Positions 15,328 to 23,778 of a stretch of 58,912 bases of DNA are shown one piece after another (position 1 is the stretch's first letter; each line of letters begins with the position of its first letter). Position numbers and translations under genes: made by a program. The stretch comes from Bacteroidota bacterium (lineage in GTDB: Bacteria > Bacteroidota > Ignavibacteria > Ignavibacteriales > Melioribacteraceae). The notes under the pieces are model-generated. The model did not search any database. It was not told where the DNA came from and saw nothing but the letters and a program-made list of their open reading frames with translations. The DNA is taken from NCBI GenBank assembly GCA_021801605.1, contig JAJYXU010000185.1, positions 1 through 58,912 on the forward strand. Reading direction: 5' to 3'.

Positions 15328-16473
15328 TTAGTTATATTTTTTTTTAAGAAATTCTCTTGTTCTAAAGTCGCACTCAACAATTGTTTCTAGATCGGCATTA
15401 TGATGATTGTCAATCTTGTTCAGTGCTTCAGCTATCATTTCCGGTATCTGGATAAATTTAATCTTTCCGGAAAGAAATTTTTCTACTGCAATTTCATTAG
15501 CGGCGTTAAGAATACAAGAAGCCGTTCCGCCCTCTGCTATAACATCGTAAGCAATTTTAAGGCATGCAAATTTATCAAAATCCGGCTCAAAAAACGTCAA
15601 CTGATTTATTTTCCTAAAGTCTGTTTGAACATGCTTAAAATAGTATCTCTCCGGATAAGTCAAGGCATAAATAATCGGGAGTTTCATATCCGGTGAACTA
15701 AGTTGTGCTTTAATTGAACCGTCTATGAATTCAACCATTGAGTGAATGATAGATTGAGGATGAATTATCACTTCGATTTGATCTTTAGTCAGATTAAAAA
15801 GCCAAAACGCTTCTATAACTTCAAGACCTTTATTCATCATGGTTGCAGAATCAATAGTTATTTTATTTCCCATCTTCCAGTTCGGATGTTTTAAAGCATC
15901 TTTGACTGTTACTTTTTCAAGATCGTTTTTGCTCTTGTTTAAGAATGGACCGCCCGATGCAGTAAGAATTATTTTGTGAATATCTTTTTGTTCTTCTCCC
16001 TTCAAACATTGAAAGATGGCGCTATGTTCCGAATCAATAGGAATTAGTTCGGAATTATATTTTTTGCAAAGATCAATTACAATTTGTCCGGCTGTAACAA
16101 GCGTTTCCTTGTTAGCAAGCGCAATTCTTTTTTTCAGTTTGATCGCTTCGATAGTTGGTGCCAGTCCGGCAAAACCAACAAGTGCAGAAACAAAAATACC
16201 GTAATTATTGCGTCTGGTAATTTCGAGTAATCCTTCATCTCCGGATAGAACTTCACATTTGTTACCAATTTTCTGCCTAAGCTCTTTCGATTTTGATTCA
16301 TCCCGAACAGCAACTACTTCTGGATGAAATTCATCTATTTGTTTTTCAAGTAACTCAATATTAGTATTTGCCGTTAAGCCCGTAATCTCAAATTCTTCGG
16401 GGAATGAACACACTATCTCAAGTGTGTTTACGCCTATCGAGCCGGTAGATCCTAATATTAAAATTTTCTTCAT
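15328..16473 (-). CDS. dxr: 1-deoxy-D-xylulose-5-phosphate reductoisomerase
   Basis: A 381-residue Dxr, the NADPH-dependent second step of the non-mevalonate (MEP) isoprenoid pathway. The N-terminus has the NADPH loop GSTGSIGVNTLEIV; further landmarks are ALANKETLVTAGQ, PIDSEHSAIFQCL, TASGGPF, MGNKITIDSATMMNKGLE and the IIHPQSIIHSMVEF block. All metal-binding and substrate residues of the family appear present. It is the first gene of the dxr-rseP unit. Confidence 0.97.
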   Translation of the reverse strand: MKKILILGSTGSIGVNTLEIVCSFPEEFEITGLTANTNIELLEKQIDEFHPEVVAVRDESKSKELRQKIGNKCEVLSGDEGLLEITRRNNYGIFVSALVGFAGLAPTIEAIKLKKRIALANKETLVTAGQIVIDLCKKYNSELIPIDSEHSAIFQCLKGEEQKDIHKIILTASGGPFLNKSKNDLEKVTVKDALKHPNWKMGNKITIDSATMMNKGLEVIEAFWLFNLTKDQIEVIIHPQSIIHSMVEFIDGSIKAQLSSPDMKLPIIYALTYPERYYFKHVQTDFRKINQLTFFEPDFDKFACLKIAYDVIAEGGTASCILNAANEIAVEKFLSGKIKFIQIPEMIAEALNKIDNHHNADLETIVECDFRTREFLKKKYN

Positions 16474-16517
16474 TTTTTTCTAACCTATGCATTAATTAAT
16501 GGACTGCTAAATAATAG

Positions 16518-17003
16518 TCAAAAGAGTCTATGAGTAATAGCCAGGAGAAAATTAATTAAAACAATTATGTTGATTGTCATATTCAGCTTAAAAAGCTTTT
16601 GAAGATTTTTGTAGCCATCCTCGCTTATCGCACTTTGGTTTTCCAGATCTTTTCCAATTGCGGCTCTAACCTTTTTTGCAGTTGGAATAATAAAACCGCC
16701 GAGAATAATTAAAAGAAGAACCATCAATATTTGTTTTGTCGCCAGCCAGTGGTTTGAGCTCATATTGAAAAACCCATAAGCCGGATTGTTCACCACCAAA
16801 ACGATTCCGGTAATTAAAATACCAGTCGCTCCAATCATCCCGAACAAATTTGCAAATGTTAGGTAAAGGTGAATGAACTTTTTCTCTCCGATTTTGTTCT
16901 TATTGGTAATTACATCTCCTCTTAAAAGAAAATCGGTGAGAAGATTTATCAGCCATATTCCGGCAAATACAGCGTGCAATTTTGAAATTAATATATAATC
17001 CAT
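16518..17003 (-). CDS. Four-helix membrane protein, DUF2269-like
   Basis: A 161-residue hydrophobic protein with four predicted membrane segments (about 3-22, 46-68, 82-104, 138-158). It begins KLHAVFAGIWLINLLTDFLL, and residues NHWLATKQILM precede the third segment. The His at 10 in a first helix and a KQ motif recall DUF2269 / CopD-like heme-less membrane proteins, but this is a weak resemblance. GGAAAGG upstream of the ATG is a good ribosome binding site. It ends 44 bp before dxr starts and could be co-transcribed with it. Confidence 0.65.
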   Translation of the reverse strand: MDYILISKLHAVFAGIWLINLLTDFLLRGDVITNKNKIGEKKFIHLYLTFANLFGMIGATGILITGIVLVVNNPAYGFFNMSSNHWLATKQILMVLLLIILGGFIIPTAKKVRAAIGKDLENQSAISEDGYKNLQKLFKLNMTINIIVLINFLLAITHRLF

Positions 17004-17158
17004 AAACTATTCCTTTCCAGATTAACGATGGTAAATATAATAAAAAGAGCGGTTGAAAAAATTTTGGCAAGATAGGGATGAGCTTTGTGACATCTTTAAG
17101 AGTTGTTAGGTCGCAAAAACTAAATTGAAATTATTTCACCAAATATGAGAGGACTATC

Positions 17159-17824
17159 ATGAGAAAGAATCTTCCATTTATAATCTTTTTATTTGCATTT
17201 TTTTCAGTAACCATTTTAATTTCCCGCCCTTGGAGACCTTCACAGATTCCTAATGGTAATAAATTTTCTTGTTCTACCTGCCATTTGGATCCAAATGGAG
17301 GTGGACCGCGTAATCTATTTGGTCAGGAAGTTGAAAAGAGAGTTGTTGCAGGCGGTACTCAGGAATTTTGGAGTCCATCTTTAGCAGCCATTGATTCTGA
17401 CGGCGATGGGAAAACAAATGGTCAAGAACTGGGCGACCCAAACGGAATATGGAGACCAGGTCAACCGAATCCGGGGGCTCTTAGTGCGGTTACAAATCCT
17501 GGAGATCCTAACAGCACAGCAGTTGAAAATTTTGCCGGAGTTCCAACAAGCTATCGGCTGCTAAATAATTATCCGAATCCTTTCAACCCATCAACAACCA
17601 TTGCATTCGATATTCCGCAAAGCGAAAATGTTTCGCTGAAAATTTTTAATATCAATGGTGAATTAGTGAGAACAGTTACAAATGAGAATCTTCCGGCAGG
17701 TCATTTTGAAAAAATTTGGGACGGGAAAAATGATAATGGTAACGAAGTATCATCCGGAATATATATTTACAGATTGACAGCGGGAAAGTTCGACCGTTCC
17801 GTACGAATGGTGTTGATGAAATAA
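17159..17824 (+). CDS. Secreted temptin-like protein with CxxCH motif and T9SS type A sorting domain
   Basis: A 221-residue exported protein in three parts. After a signal peptide (about 1-22) residues 29-115 resemble the temptin domain: IPNGNKFSC, PNGGGPRNLFG, and an acidic loop DSDGDGKTNGQE (79-90) that should bind calcium. Within it C38-S-T-C41-H42 is a c-type heme attachment motif. Residues about 130-221 are a T9SS type A sorting domain (YRLLNNYPNPFNPST ... SGIYIYRLTAGKF ... MVLMK), which directs secretion through the type IX system and is removed at the surface. Whether heme is bound is not known; a disulfide is the alternative. Confidence 0.85.
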   Translation: MRKNLPFIIFLFAFFSVTILISRPWRPSQIPNGNKFSCSTCHLDPNGGGPRNLFGQEVEKRVVAGGTQEFWSPSLAAIDSDGDGKTNGQELGDPNGIWRPGQPNPGALSAVTNPGDPNSTAVENFAGVPTSYRLLNNYPNPFNPSTTIAFDIPQSENVSLKIFNINGELVRTVTNENLPAGHFEKIWDGKNDNGNEVSSGIYIYRLTAGKFDRSVRMVLMK

Positions 17825-17988
17825 AAAGTAAAACGTAAGATGTAAAGCGGGAGACGAATTATAACTTGTTGGATTGGACACTGTGGTTCGTTGCAACTGA
17901 TTCAATCTGAAAATGGATAATGATACGTTTGTCCTACAATTTCATTTTTGGTATTAAGAAGCTGTTTACAGTAAACAATTTAAAGTAG

Positions 17989-18010
17989 GGGCGACCAACT
18001 TCGATCGCCC
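17989..18010 (+). terminator. Hairpin, possible terminator of the temptin-like gene
   Basis: A 6-bp stem (gggcga / tcgccc) with a 10-nt loop is followed by tttcc. It lies 165 bp after the stop; the T tract is short. Confidence 0.4.
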
Positions 18011-18561
18011 TTTCCGTCTTCCGTCATTTCATCAATAACATCTTTTTTATATCAATTGTAACACATATTAAAGGTTAACAGTCAAGAGAAAACAGTTCTC
18101 CCTAATAATTTTATTTAATAAAAATCATTACAAACAAAAAAGCATCTACCCGACTCAAGAAGTAACCATTGCTACAAAATATTTTCAATGCCATAAGGGT
18201 TTGCAGTAACCAACTGCACCAAACACATATAATGAATCTATCCACAAAAGTGGATTTTAGTAACCTATGTTACTAATCAACCAAAAGTTGACAAATCAGA
18301 AAATTATTTGTTCTCTTAACTGTTCCACTCACAGATAATTATTGGCTTAACTCCAGTTCCATTACGGCTACAGTAAGAGGCAGCCGGTTTCTATTTAATT
18401 AAATTGTCTTGCCTTATCAATAACAGGAAAAAAGCTGCTTTCCAATCGCACATAGGCGTCAACTTAATTTGAGCATTGATTGATAGAAATTTGTTCTATC
18501 AGTACGGGATTCATAAAGACAATTTAGAATCATTTGTTTTTCTATTAATTCAATATCAGAT
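18011..18561. other. Gene-free stretch with a cluster of small hairpins
   Basis: No credible reading frame is present. Four small hairpins follow one another between 18203 and 18291 (gcagt/actgc; atccac/gtggat; tagtaa/ttacta; tcaac/gttga). The word agtaacc occurs in or near three of them. A further 8-bp stem (tgatagaa/ttctatca) lies at 18481-18501. It could be a structured RNA, or remains of the mobile element whose transposase relic follows. Confidence 0.5.
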
Positions 18562-18781
18562 TTATAATAATTGCAACCTATTTGTATCTCGTTGAATATC
18601 CGTTATCCTTAAGCAACTTTTCCAACTCTTAAAAATAATTTCAATTCGCCAACGTATTCGATAGAGCAAGGCAACATCTTGAATACTAATTTTCTCTGAA
18701 GGCACATCAGTCACAAAAAAATGAAATCCAAGTAAATATGATTGTTCTTTAGTTAGCTTCGCTTTCTGTTGACGCCTATGT
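18450..18781. mobile_element. IS4-type insertion sequence relic
   Basis: A 14-bp perfect inverted pair, acataggcgtcaac at 18450-18463 and gttgacgcctatgt at 18768-18781, brackets the transposase 3' fragment. Everything upstream in the transposase (the DDE aspartates) is gone. Whether the 14-mers are original IS ends is uncertain, because the coding similarity extends through the right one. Confidence 0.5.
18562..18771 (-). pseudogene. C-terminal fragment of an IS4-family DDE transposase
   Basis: The minus strand encodes LLGFHFFVTDVPSEK and then VALLYRIRWRIEIIFKSWKS, the characteristic YREK-region (Tyr, Arg, Glu, Lys) of IS4-like DDE transposases, with the catalytic Glu in RIEIIFK. The frame stops shortly after (18562-18564), where full proteins continue for about 100 residues, and the N-terminal 250 residues are absent. 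It is a dead remnant 80 bp from the glyS stop. Confidence 0.78.
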
Positions 18782-18817
18782 ACCGCAGGCAGGTTTATCG
18801 AGTCTCCAATTTAATGT

Positions 18818-18839
18818 GAGACTTGATGAATCAAGTCTC
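18818..18839 (-). terminator. Hairpin after glyS
   Basis: A 9-bp perfect stem (gagacttga / tcaagtctc) with a 4-nt loop lies 11 bp after the glyS stop on the minus strand. The following tract is AT-rich but not a pure T run. Confidence 0.55.
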
Positions 18840-18850
18840 TACAAAATAAA

Positions 18851-20296
18851 TTATCTCAACTTTTCTGATAAGTAATTCAATAATCCGCCTATAGAAATTC
18901 TAATTTGTTGCATCGTATCACGTTCTCTAACAGTTACGGTTTGATCTTCGAGCGTCTGTGTATCAACTGTAATACAGAAAGGTGTACCGACTTCATCCAT
19001 TCTTCTGTAACGGCGTCCTACAGCTCCTTTGTCATCATAAAAAATTCTTAAGAAGGGACGGAGATCAGTCTCAATTTTTCTCGCTATCTCCGGCATTCCA
19101 TCTTTATTAACGAGGGGAAGAATTGCGACTTTAATCGGTGCCAGTTTAGGATGAAATCTCAGAACACTTCTCATTTCGCCGTTAACTTCTTCTTCATAAT
19201 AAGCATCAACCAAAAATGCCATGAATGAACGGCTCGCACCTGCGGATGTTTCAATTATGTAAGGAATAAATTTTTCTTTTGTCTCATCATCAAAATATTG
19301 CTGGCTCTTTCCGGAAAATTCTTGGTGCCGGCTTAAATCGAAATCTGTTCTGTTGTGAATGCCTTCAATTTCTCCCCATCCGAAAGGAAATTCATATTCA
19401 ATATCTGTAGCTTCTTTTGCGTAATGAGCAAGTTTATCTTTTGGATGATCATGAAAACGTAATTTACTTTCGGTCATTCCCAATGATTTAAACCAATTAA
19501 TCCGTTTCTCTTTCCATTCATCATAATGCTGTTTGTCGGTTCCCGGTTTGCAGAAGTATTGCATCTCCATCTGTTCAAATTCACGTGTACGGAAGAGAAA
19601 ATTTTTTGTGTTTATTTCATTACGGAACGCCTTTCCGATCTGTGCAATTCCGAAAGGAAGTTTTTGACGGCTCGAGTTGGCTACATTTAGAAAATTAACA
19701 AAGATACCTTGAGCGGTTTCCGGTCGTAAATAAATTATGTTTGATGAATCATCTACTGGACCGAGAAAAGTTTTGAACATAAGATTGAATTTTCGCGGTT
19801 GTGTGAAAGTGCCTTTATTGCCGCACTGAGGACATCCCAACAACTCTAAAAGTTTTACCGATTGAGTTTGATCTTCAAGAAGTGCTGAAAATTTATCATC
19901 AAGTGCTCCATCTGCAGAAAGAATTGAAGCATCCAGTTCTTTAATTGCCTTCTCTTTATTCTTAGCGCTGATAAGTTCGGTAAGTGTGTCAACTCTAAAT
20001 CTTGCTTTACATTGTTTGCAGTCTATCATAGGATCTGTAAAATTTTCAACATGACCGCTCGCTTCCCAAACTCGAGGATGCATAAGAATTGATGCATCTA
20101 ATCCTTCAATATCCTCACGGTAAGTCATCGCTTTCCACCATTCCTCTTTTACGTTTTTCAGAAGTTCCACGCCGAGGGGACCGTAATCCCAACAGCCATT
20201 CAAACCGCCGTATATTTCGGATGATTGGAATACAAATCCTCTTCTCTTAGCAAGAGAAACAATCTTTTCAACGGTTTCATTTTGATTCTTTGCGAT
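18851..20296 (-). CDS. glyS: Glycyl-tRNA synthetase, alpha2 type, probable ATC start
   Basis: Class II aminoacyl-tRNA synthetase of the dimeric (Thermus/eukaryote-like) form that charges tRNA-Gly, 481 residues from ATC at 20296. Landmarks are SSEIYGGLNGCWDYGPLG at the N-terminus, two cysteine pairs (CKQC, CPQC) of a zinc knuckle around 90-160, IYLRPETAQGIFVNF, the motif-2 region FRNEI...RTREFEQMEMQYF, and a C-terminal anticodon-binding domain (APIKVAILPL). The first TTG/ATG-type start (20203) would delete 31 conserved residues (AKNQNETVEKIVSLAKRRGF and on). In frame, 6 nt after a GAGG site, the codon at the expected Met position is ATC. Confidence 0.93.
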   Translation of the reverse strand: MAKNQNETVEKIVSLAKRRGFVFQSSEIYGGLNGCWDYGPLGVELLKNVKEEWWKAMTYREDIEGLDASILMHPRVWEASGHVENFTDPMIDCKQCKARFRVDTLTELISAKNKEKAIKELDASILSADGALDDKFSALLEDQTQSVKLLELLGCPQCGNKGTFTQPRKFNLMFKTFLGPVDDSSNIIYLRPETAQGIFVNFLNVANSSRQKLPFGIAQIGKAFRNEINTKNFLFRTREFEQMEMQYFCKPGTDKQHYDEWKEKRINWFKSLGMTESKLRFHDHPKDKLAHYAKEATDIEYEFPFGWGEIEGIHNRTDFDLSRHQEFSGKSQQYFDDETKEKFIPYIIETSAGASRSFMAFLVDAYYEEEVNGEMRSVLRFHPKLAPIKVAILPLVNKDGMPEIARKIETDLRPFLRIFYDDKGAVGRRYRRMDEVGTPFCITVDTQTLEDQTVTVRERDTMQQIRISIGGLLNYLSEKLR

Positions 20297-20302
20297 GATA
20301 CA

Positions 20303-20306
20303 CCTC
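20303..20306 (-). promoter_or_regulatory. GAGG ribosome binding site pointing to an ATC start of glyS
   Basis: On the minus strand GAGG is followed by 6 nt and then ATC (20296-20294), exactly where other alpha2-type GlyRS proteins have Met before Ala-Lys. A stop codon (TAG) lies in frame just upstream, so no earlier start is possible. Confidence 0.6.
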
Positions 20307-20391
20307 TAATTTTTTGCGACAAATATAAGAAGAAAAGACGAGAGACGTAAAATGGATGATAGCAAATGATTGATGGTTGATAGCAAATCGT

Positions 20392-20452
20392 GGTTCCAGA
20401 AACTACAATATTCTCTGCGTTAAATTTTTATAAAAAATAGTTTGGAATCACC
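20392..20452. repeat. 61-bp hairpin element related to 5835-5922
   Basis: Its arms (ggttccagaaact and agtttggaatcacc) are imperfectly complementary. The interior contains ttctctgcgttaaattttta, the reverse complement of the core of the element at 5835-5922. It sits in the divergent promoter region between glyS and the TerC gene. Confidence 0.6.
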
Positions 20453-20565
20453 CTAAAATATAAACTGCTTAACATAGTTAATAAGGAATTTTTTAGATGC
20501 GGTTTTTATTATTATCATAAGATAAATATTTAAGATTGTTTATCAGCCAAAAGGATATTTCAATA

Positions 20566-21588
20566 ATGCAAAACGTTGTATTGTTTCCATTCGCAGAGTA
20601 CTGGTGGTTTTATCTTGGTTTTACTCTTTTTGTATTTGTTTTACTTGCGATAGATCTGGGTATTTTTCACCGTGAAGCGCATGAAATAAGCTTCAAAGAA
20701 TCCCTTACGTGGAGCATAATTTGGATTTCTCTTGCGCTGATTTTCAATTTTCTTTTTTATCAATATGCTTTGTGGAGATTTCCCCAAGTTGAAAGATTGA
20801 TTTCGATTCCGGGATTCAGCTCCGAAGCGGCGGCTACACAATCCGCCCTGGAATTTTTAACCGGTTATGTTGTTGAAAAAACTCTTGCGGTAGACAATAT
20901 TTTTATATTCGTTGTTGTGTTTGGTTTCTTTGCTATCCCGTTGAAATATCAGCATCGTGTGTTGTTCTTTGGGATTATAGGGGCGCTTGTTTTCAGAGTA
21001 ATTTTTATTGCGCTCGGTTCTATTCTTCTTCAGTATCAATTCATAGTTATATTCTTCGGGATATTTCTAATACTCACCGGATTTAAGATAATATTCGCAC
21101 CGGAGAAACCTGTTGAGCCGGAAAAGAATCCGGTGATAAAACTATTTAAGAAATTTTTTACTGTAACACCTCATTTAGAGGGACAAAAATTCTTTATCAG
21201 AAAAGAAAAAATATTGCATGCAACGCCACTTATGATCGCACTTTTATTTATTGAAGTCTCTGATATAATATTTGCTGTTGATTCAGTCCCGGCAATATTC
21301 GCTATCACTAAAGAACCACTCATTGTCTTTACATCAAATGTATTTGCTATTCTAGGTTTACGCGCAATGTATTTTATGCTCGCCGGCGTCGTTAACAAGT
21401 TCAAGTACCTCAAATATGGTTTAGGAATTGTACTGGTTTTTGTTGGATTAAAGATGGCCTGGTTAAATGAATTGTTTGGCGGAAAATTTCCAATCGTATG
21501 GTCGCTGCTTATCATTATTTCAATTATCGGCTTATCAATTTTTTATTCGATGTGGAAAACGAGGTCTGAAGAGGGAAATCAAAAATGA
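20566..21588 (+). CDS. TerC family integral membrane protein
   Basis: A 340-residue polytopic membrane protein of the TerC/Alx family, linked to tellurite resistance and more recently to metal (manganese) export during membrane protein maturation. Landmarks are AIDLGIFHR with the conserved Asp, EKTLAVDNIFIFVVVF with conserved Glu and Asp, and IEVSDIIFAVDSVPAIFAIT, all within membrane helices; about nine helices are visible. The frame opens at a TTG at 20536, but ATG at 20566 with AGGA upstream gives the family start (FAEYWWFYLGF). Confidence 0.92.
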   Translation: MQNVVLFPFAEYWWFYLGFTLFVFVLLAIDLGIFHREAHEISFKESLTWSIIWISLALIFNFLFYQYALWRFPQVERLISIPGFSSEAAATQSALEFLTGYVVEKTLAVDNIFIFVVVFGFFAIPLKYQHRVLFFGIIGALVFRVIFIALGSILLQYQFIVIFFGIFLILTGFKIIFAPEKPVEPEKNPVIKLFKKFFTVTPHLEGQKFFIRKEKILHATPLMIALLFIEVSDIIFAVDSVPAIFAITKEPLIVFTSNVFAILGLRAMYFMLAGVVNKFKYLKYGLGIVLVFVGLKMAWLNELFGGKFPIVWSLLIIISIIGLSIFYSMWKTRSEEGNQK

Positions 21589-21705
21589 TTCTCCTTTTAA
21601 TGAACCTCCTCACTACAAGCAGCAAGGTATCTTGTTGATCTTCTTTTTGCAAAAAGTTGAAACCTATTTTATCTTCCTAAATGAGAATATATGAAGAAAC
21701 GATTG

Positions 21706-23694
21706 TTAATAATTTTTTGTGGGTATTGTAAAAATAAATTTGCTGCCTTTTCCTATTTCACTTTCCGCCCAAATTTTGCCCCCATTTTTTTCAACAAACT
21801 CTTTACATAAAATCAATCCGAGACCGGTTCCCTTTTCTCCGTTAGTCCCTTCTGAAGTAGAAACATTATCAATCTGAAATAATTTTTCTTGAATTTCTTT
21901 GCTTATACCGATTCCGGTATCCTCAACTGTAATTTTTACATGAGTAATTTCACTTTTCAAATGCACAGAGACTTTTCCGCGTTGAGTTGTAAATTTAATT
22001 CCGTTCGAGATTAAATTTCTCAATACCGTCTTGATCATGTTTTCATCACCAAATGCAGTCATATTATCAGCTGCATCGTAGTAAAGCGTAATCTTTTTAA
22101 ATTTTGCCGATGACTCAAGTACGAAAAAAGCTTCTATAATAATTTCATTCAAGTTCAGCAGTTTTGGATTAAAATCCATACCGCCCGTTTGCGATCTAGA
22201 CCAATAGAGTAAATTTTCCAGCAATTTATAAGTCTGCCTGCCTGAATCATCAATGGAACTAATTAGTCTCTTCTTTTCATCATCGCCAAGTGATTCAAAT
22301 TCGTGTAGAAGAATATTTGTAAAGCCGAAAATAGCGGCGAACGGATTTTTCAAATCGTGTGCAATAATACCGAAGAATTTATCTTTCAATGCATTCAGTT
22401 CTTGCAGTTTTTTGTTAGCAACTTTTTTTGAATGATACCGGTTATATGTTATGAAAGCGATGATAACAACCAGTAACGCTATCAAGAACACAAAATTCCT
22501 TTGTCGTTCCGAGATTTCCAAATCTTTTTGAAGTAAAGCATTTTCTTTTTCATTCTTGCTGGTCTTATATACTGCTTCCATTTCAGCAATCTGAGAACTG
22601 TTTTCTTGATTTATTGTTGAATCTTTTAGAGCTGCATATTGCTGTGAGTAGAGAAAAGCATTTTTATAATCTGATTTTAGCCCATAGAACTGAGCGGAAG
22701 CTTTATAACAACTTAATCTTAAATACGGAGATTTTATTGTTGATGAATAGTCTAACGCAATTCTTAAATGTTGCTCGCCAATTGCAAATTGTCCCACCCT
22801 AGCATACAGTATTGCAATATTACTATGATTAGTTATCTGCCCTTCGATATTCTTAAAGCTTATTGATAGATCTAACGCTTTCTGTCGATATTTTAAAGCT
22901 TTTGTAAATTCTTTCTGCAATTCATATACAGCTGCTATGCCGCTCCAGACTGAGATTTGTCCTTTTTTATCATCCAGTTTTAAATATTCTTTTTCAAGAA
23001 TAAAATAATTTATTAGTGCTTCATTATAATTACCCACTTCAGAATGAATTTCGGCAATGTGGCTTAGCGATGTGGCTTTTCCAATATTATCACCTAATTC
23101 TTTTCTGAGATCGTATGATATCTTATAATACTCTAACGCCTTTTCATAATTGTGTTGGCGCGAATATACCAACCCAATATTTATGTTACAGAAGGCAGCA
23201 CCTTCTTTGTCATTTCTCTCCTCAAACTTTTTAAGACCTTTTAGAATATATTCAATTGCTAATGGATAGTTACTTTCCAAGCGGTAAATACCACCTATAT
23301 TATTATATGAGTAAGCAATCTGTCTATCATCTTTAGCTTCTTGTGCCAGCTGAAGAGCCCTCATGTACAAACTAAGAGATTTGTCATATTTCCCCAAATC
23401 TCTATATATAACCCCCATTAAGTTTAGAGACTCTGCTTGAAACTTTTTAGATTTAATTTTTTCCGAAATTTTTAATGCTTCTTTTCCGCTCTCAAGAGCT
23501 AATTGAAACTCTTTGTTTCTGTAAGTCCAACAAAAATTGTTCAGCAGACGAATTTTTGTAGTATCCGGTTTCTGTTTGATCTGTTCGAGAAGAGTATCAA
23601 CTTTGTTCTGAGATAAAATAAGCGAGAAGGGAAAAAGAAAAATGATTAGTGATCTACAATATGCTTTTTGTTTTTGTATCAATTCGCATTTCAA
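21706..23694 (-). CDS. TPR-repeat sensor histidine kinase
   Basis: A 662-residue hybrid of Bacteroidota-type architecture. It has a signal peptide (about 10-28), about eight tetratricopeptide repeats in the periplasm (30-370), a coiled coil, and one membrane helix at about 392-412. The kinase core follows, with phospho-acceptor His446 in HDLKNP, the N box LRNLISNGIKFT, G1 DTGIGIS and G2 GTGLGL. No response regulator is adjacent. The start is TTG at 23694; an ATG a few bases away is out of frame. The ligand or partner is unknown. Its catalytic half resembles that of the kinase at 41813. Confidence 0.9.
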   Translation of the reverse strand: MKCELIQKQKAYCRSLIIFLFPFSLILSQNKVDTLLEQIKQKPDTTKIRLLNNFCWTYRNKEFQLALESGKEALKISEKIKSKKFQAESLNLMGVIYRDLGKYDKSLSLYMRALQLAQEAKDDRQIAYSYNNIGGIYRLESNYPLAIEYILKGLKKFEERNDKEGAAFCNINIGLVYSRQHNYEKALEYYKISYDLRKELGDNIGKATSLSHIAEIHSEVGNYNEALINYFILEKEYLKLDDKKGQISVWSGIAAVYELQKEFTKALKYRQKALDLSISFKNIEGQITNHSNIAILYARVGQFAIGEQHLRIALDYSSTIKSPYLRLSCYKASAQFYGLKSDYKNAFLYSQQYAALKDSTINQENSSQIAEMEAVYKTSKNEKENALLQKDLEISERQRNFVFLIALLVVIIAFITYNRYHSKKVANKKLQELNALKDKFFGIIAHDLKNPFAAIFGFTNILLHEFESLGDDEKKRLISSIDDSGRQTYKLLENLLYWSRSQTGGMDFNPKLLNLNEIIIEAFFVLESSAKFKKITLYYDAADNMTAFGDENMIKTVLRNLISNGIKFTTQRGKVSVHLKSEITHVKITVEDTGIGISKEIQEKLFQIDNVSTSEGTNGEKGTGLGLILCKEFVEKNGGKIWAESEIGKGSKFIFTIPTKNY

Positions 23695-23778
23695 CTTTAG
23701 TCAAGCAATAAATTAAATAAAGGGTATCTCTAAAAACTATTATTTAAAAAATAGAACACATATTAAATCTGTGTTACG

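Noticed and set aside
17825-18850. tRNA or other known RNA gene in the gene-free kilobase
   Set aside because: No cloverleaf with GTTCGA-type T-loop was found; the hairpins present are too small for a tRNA.
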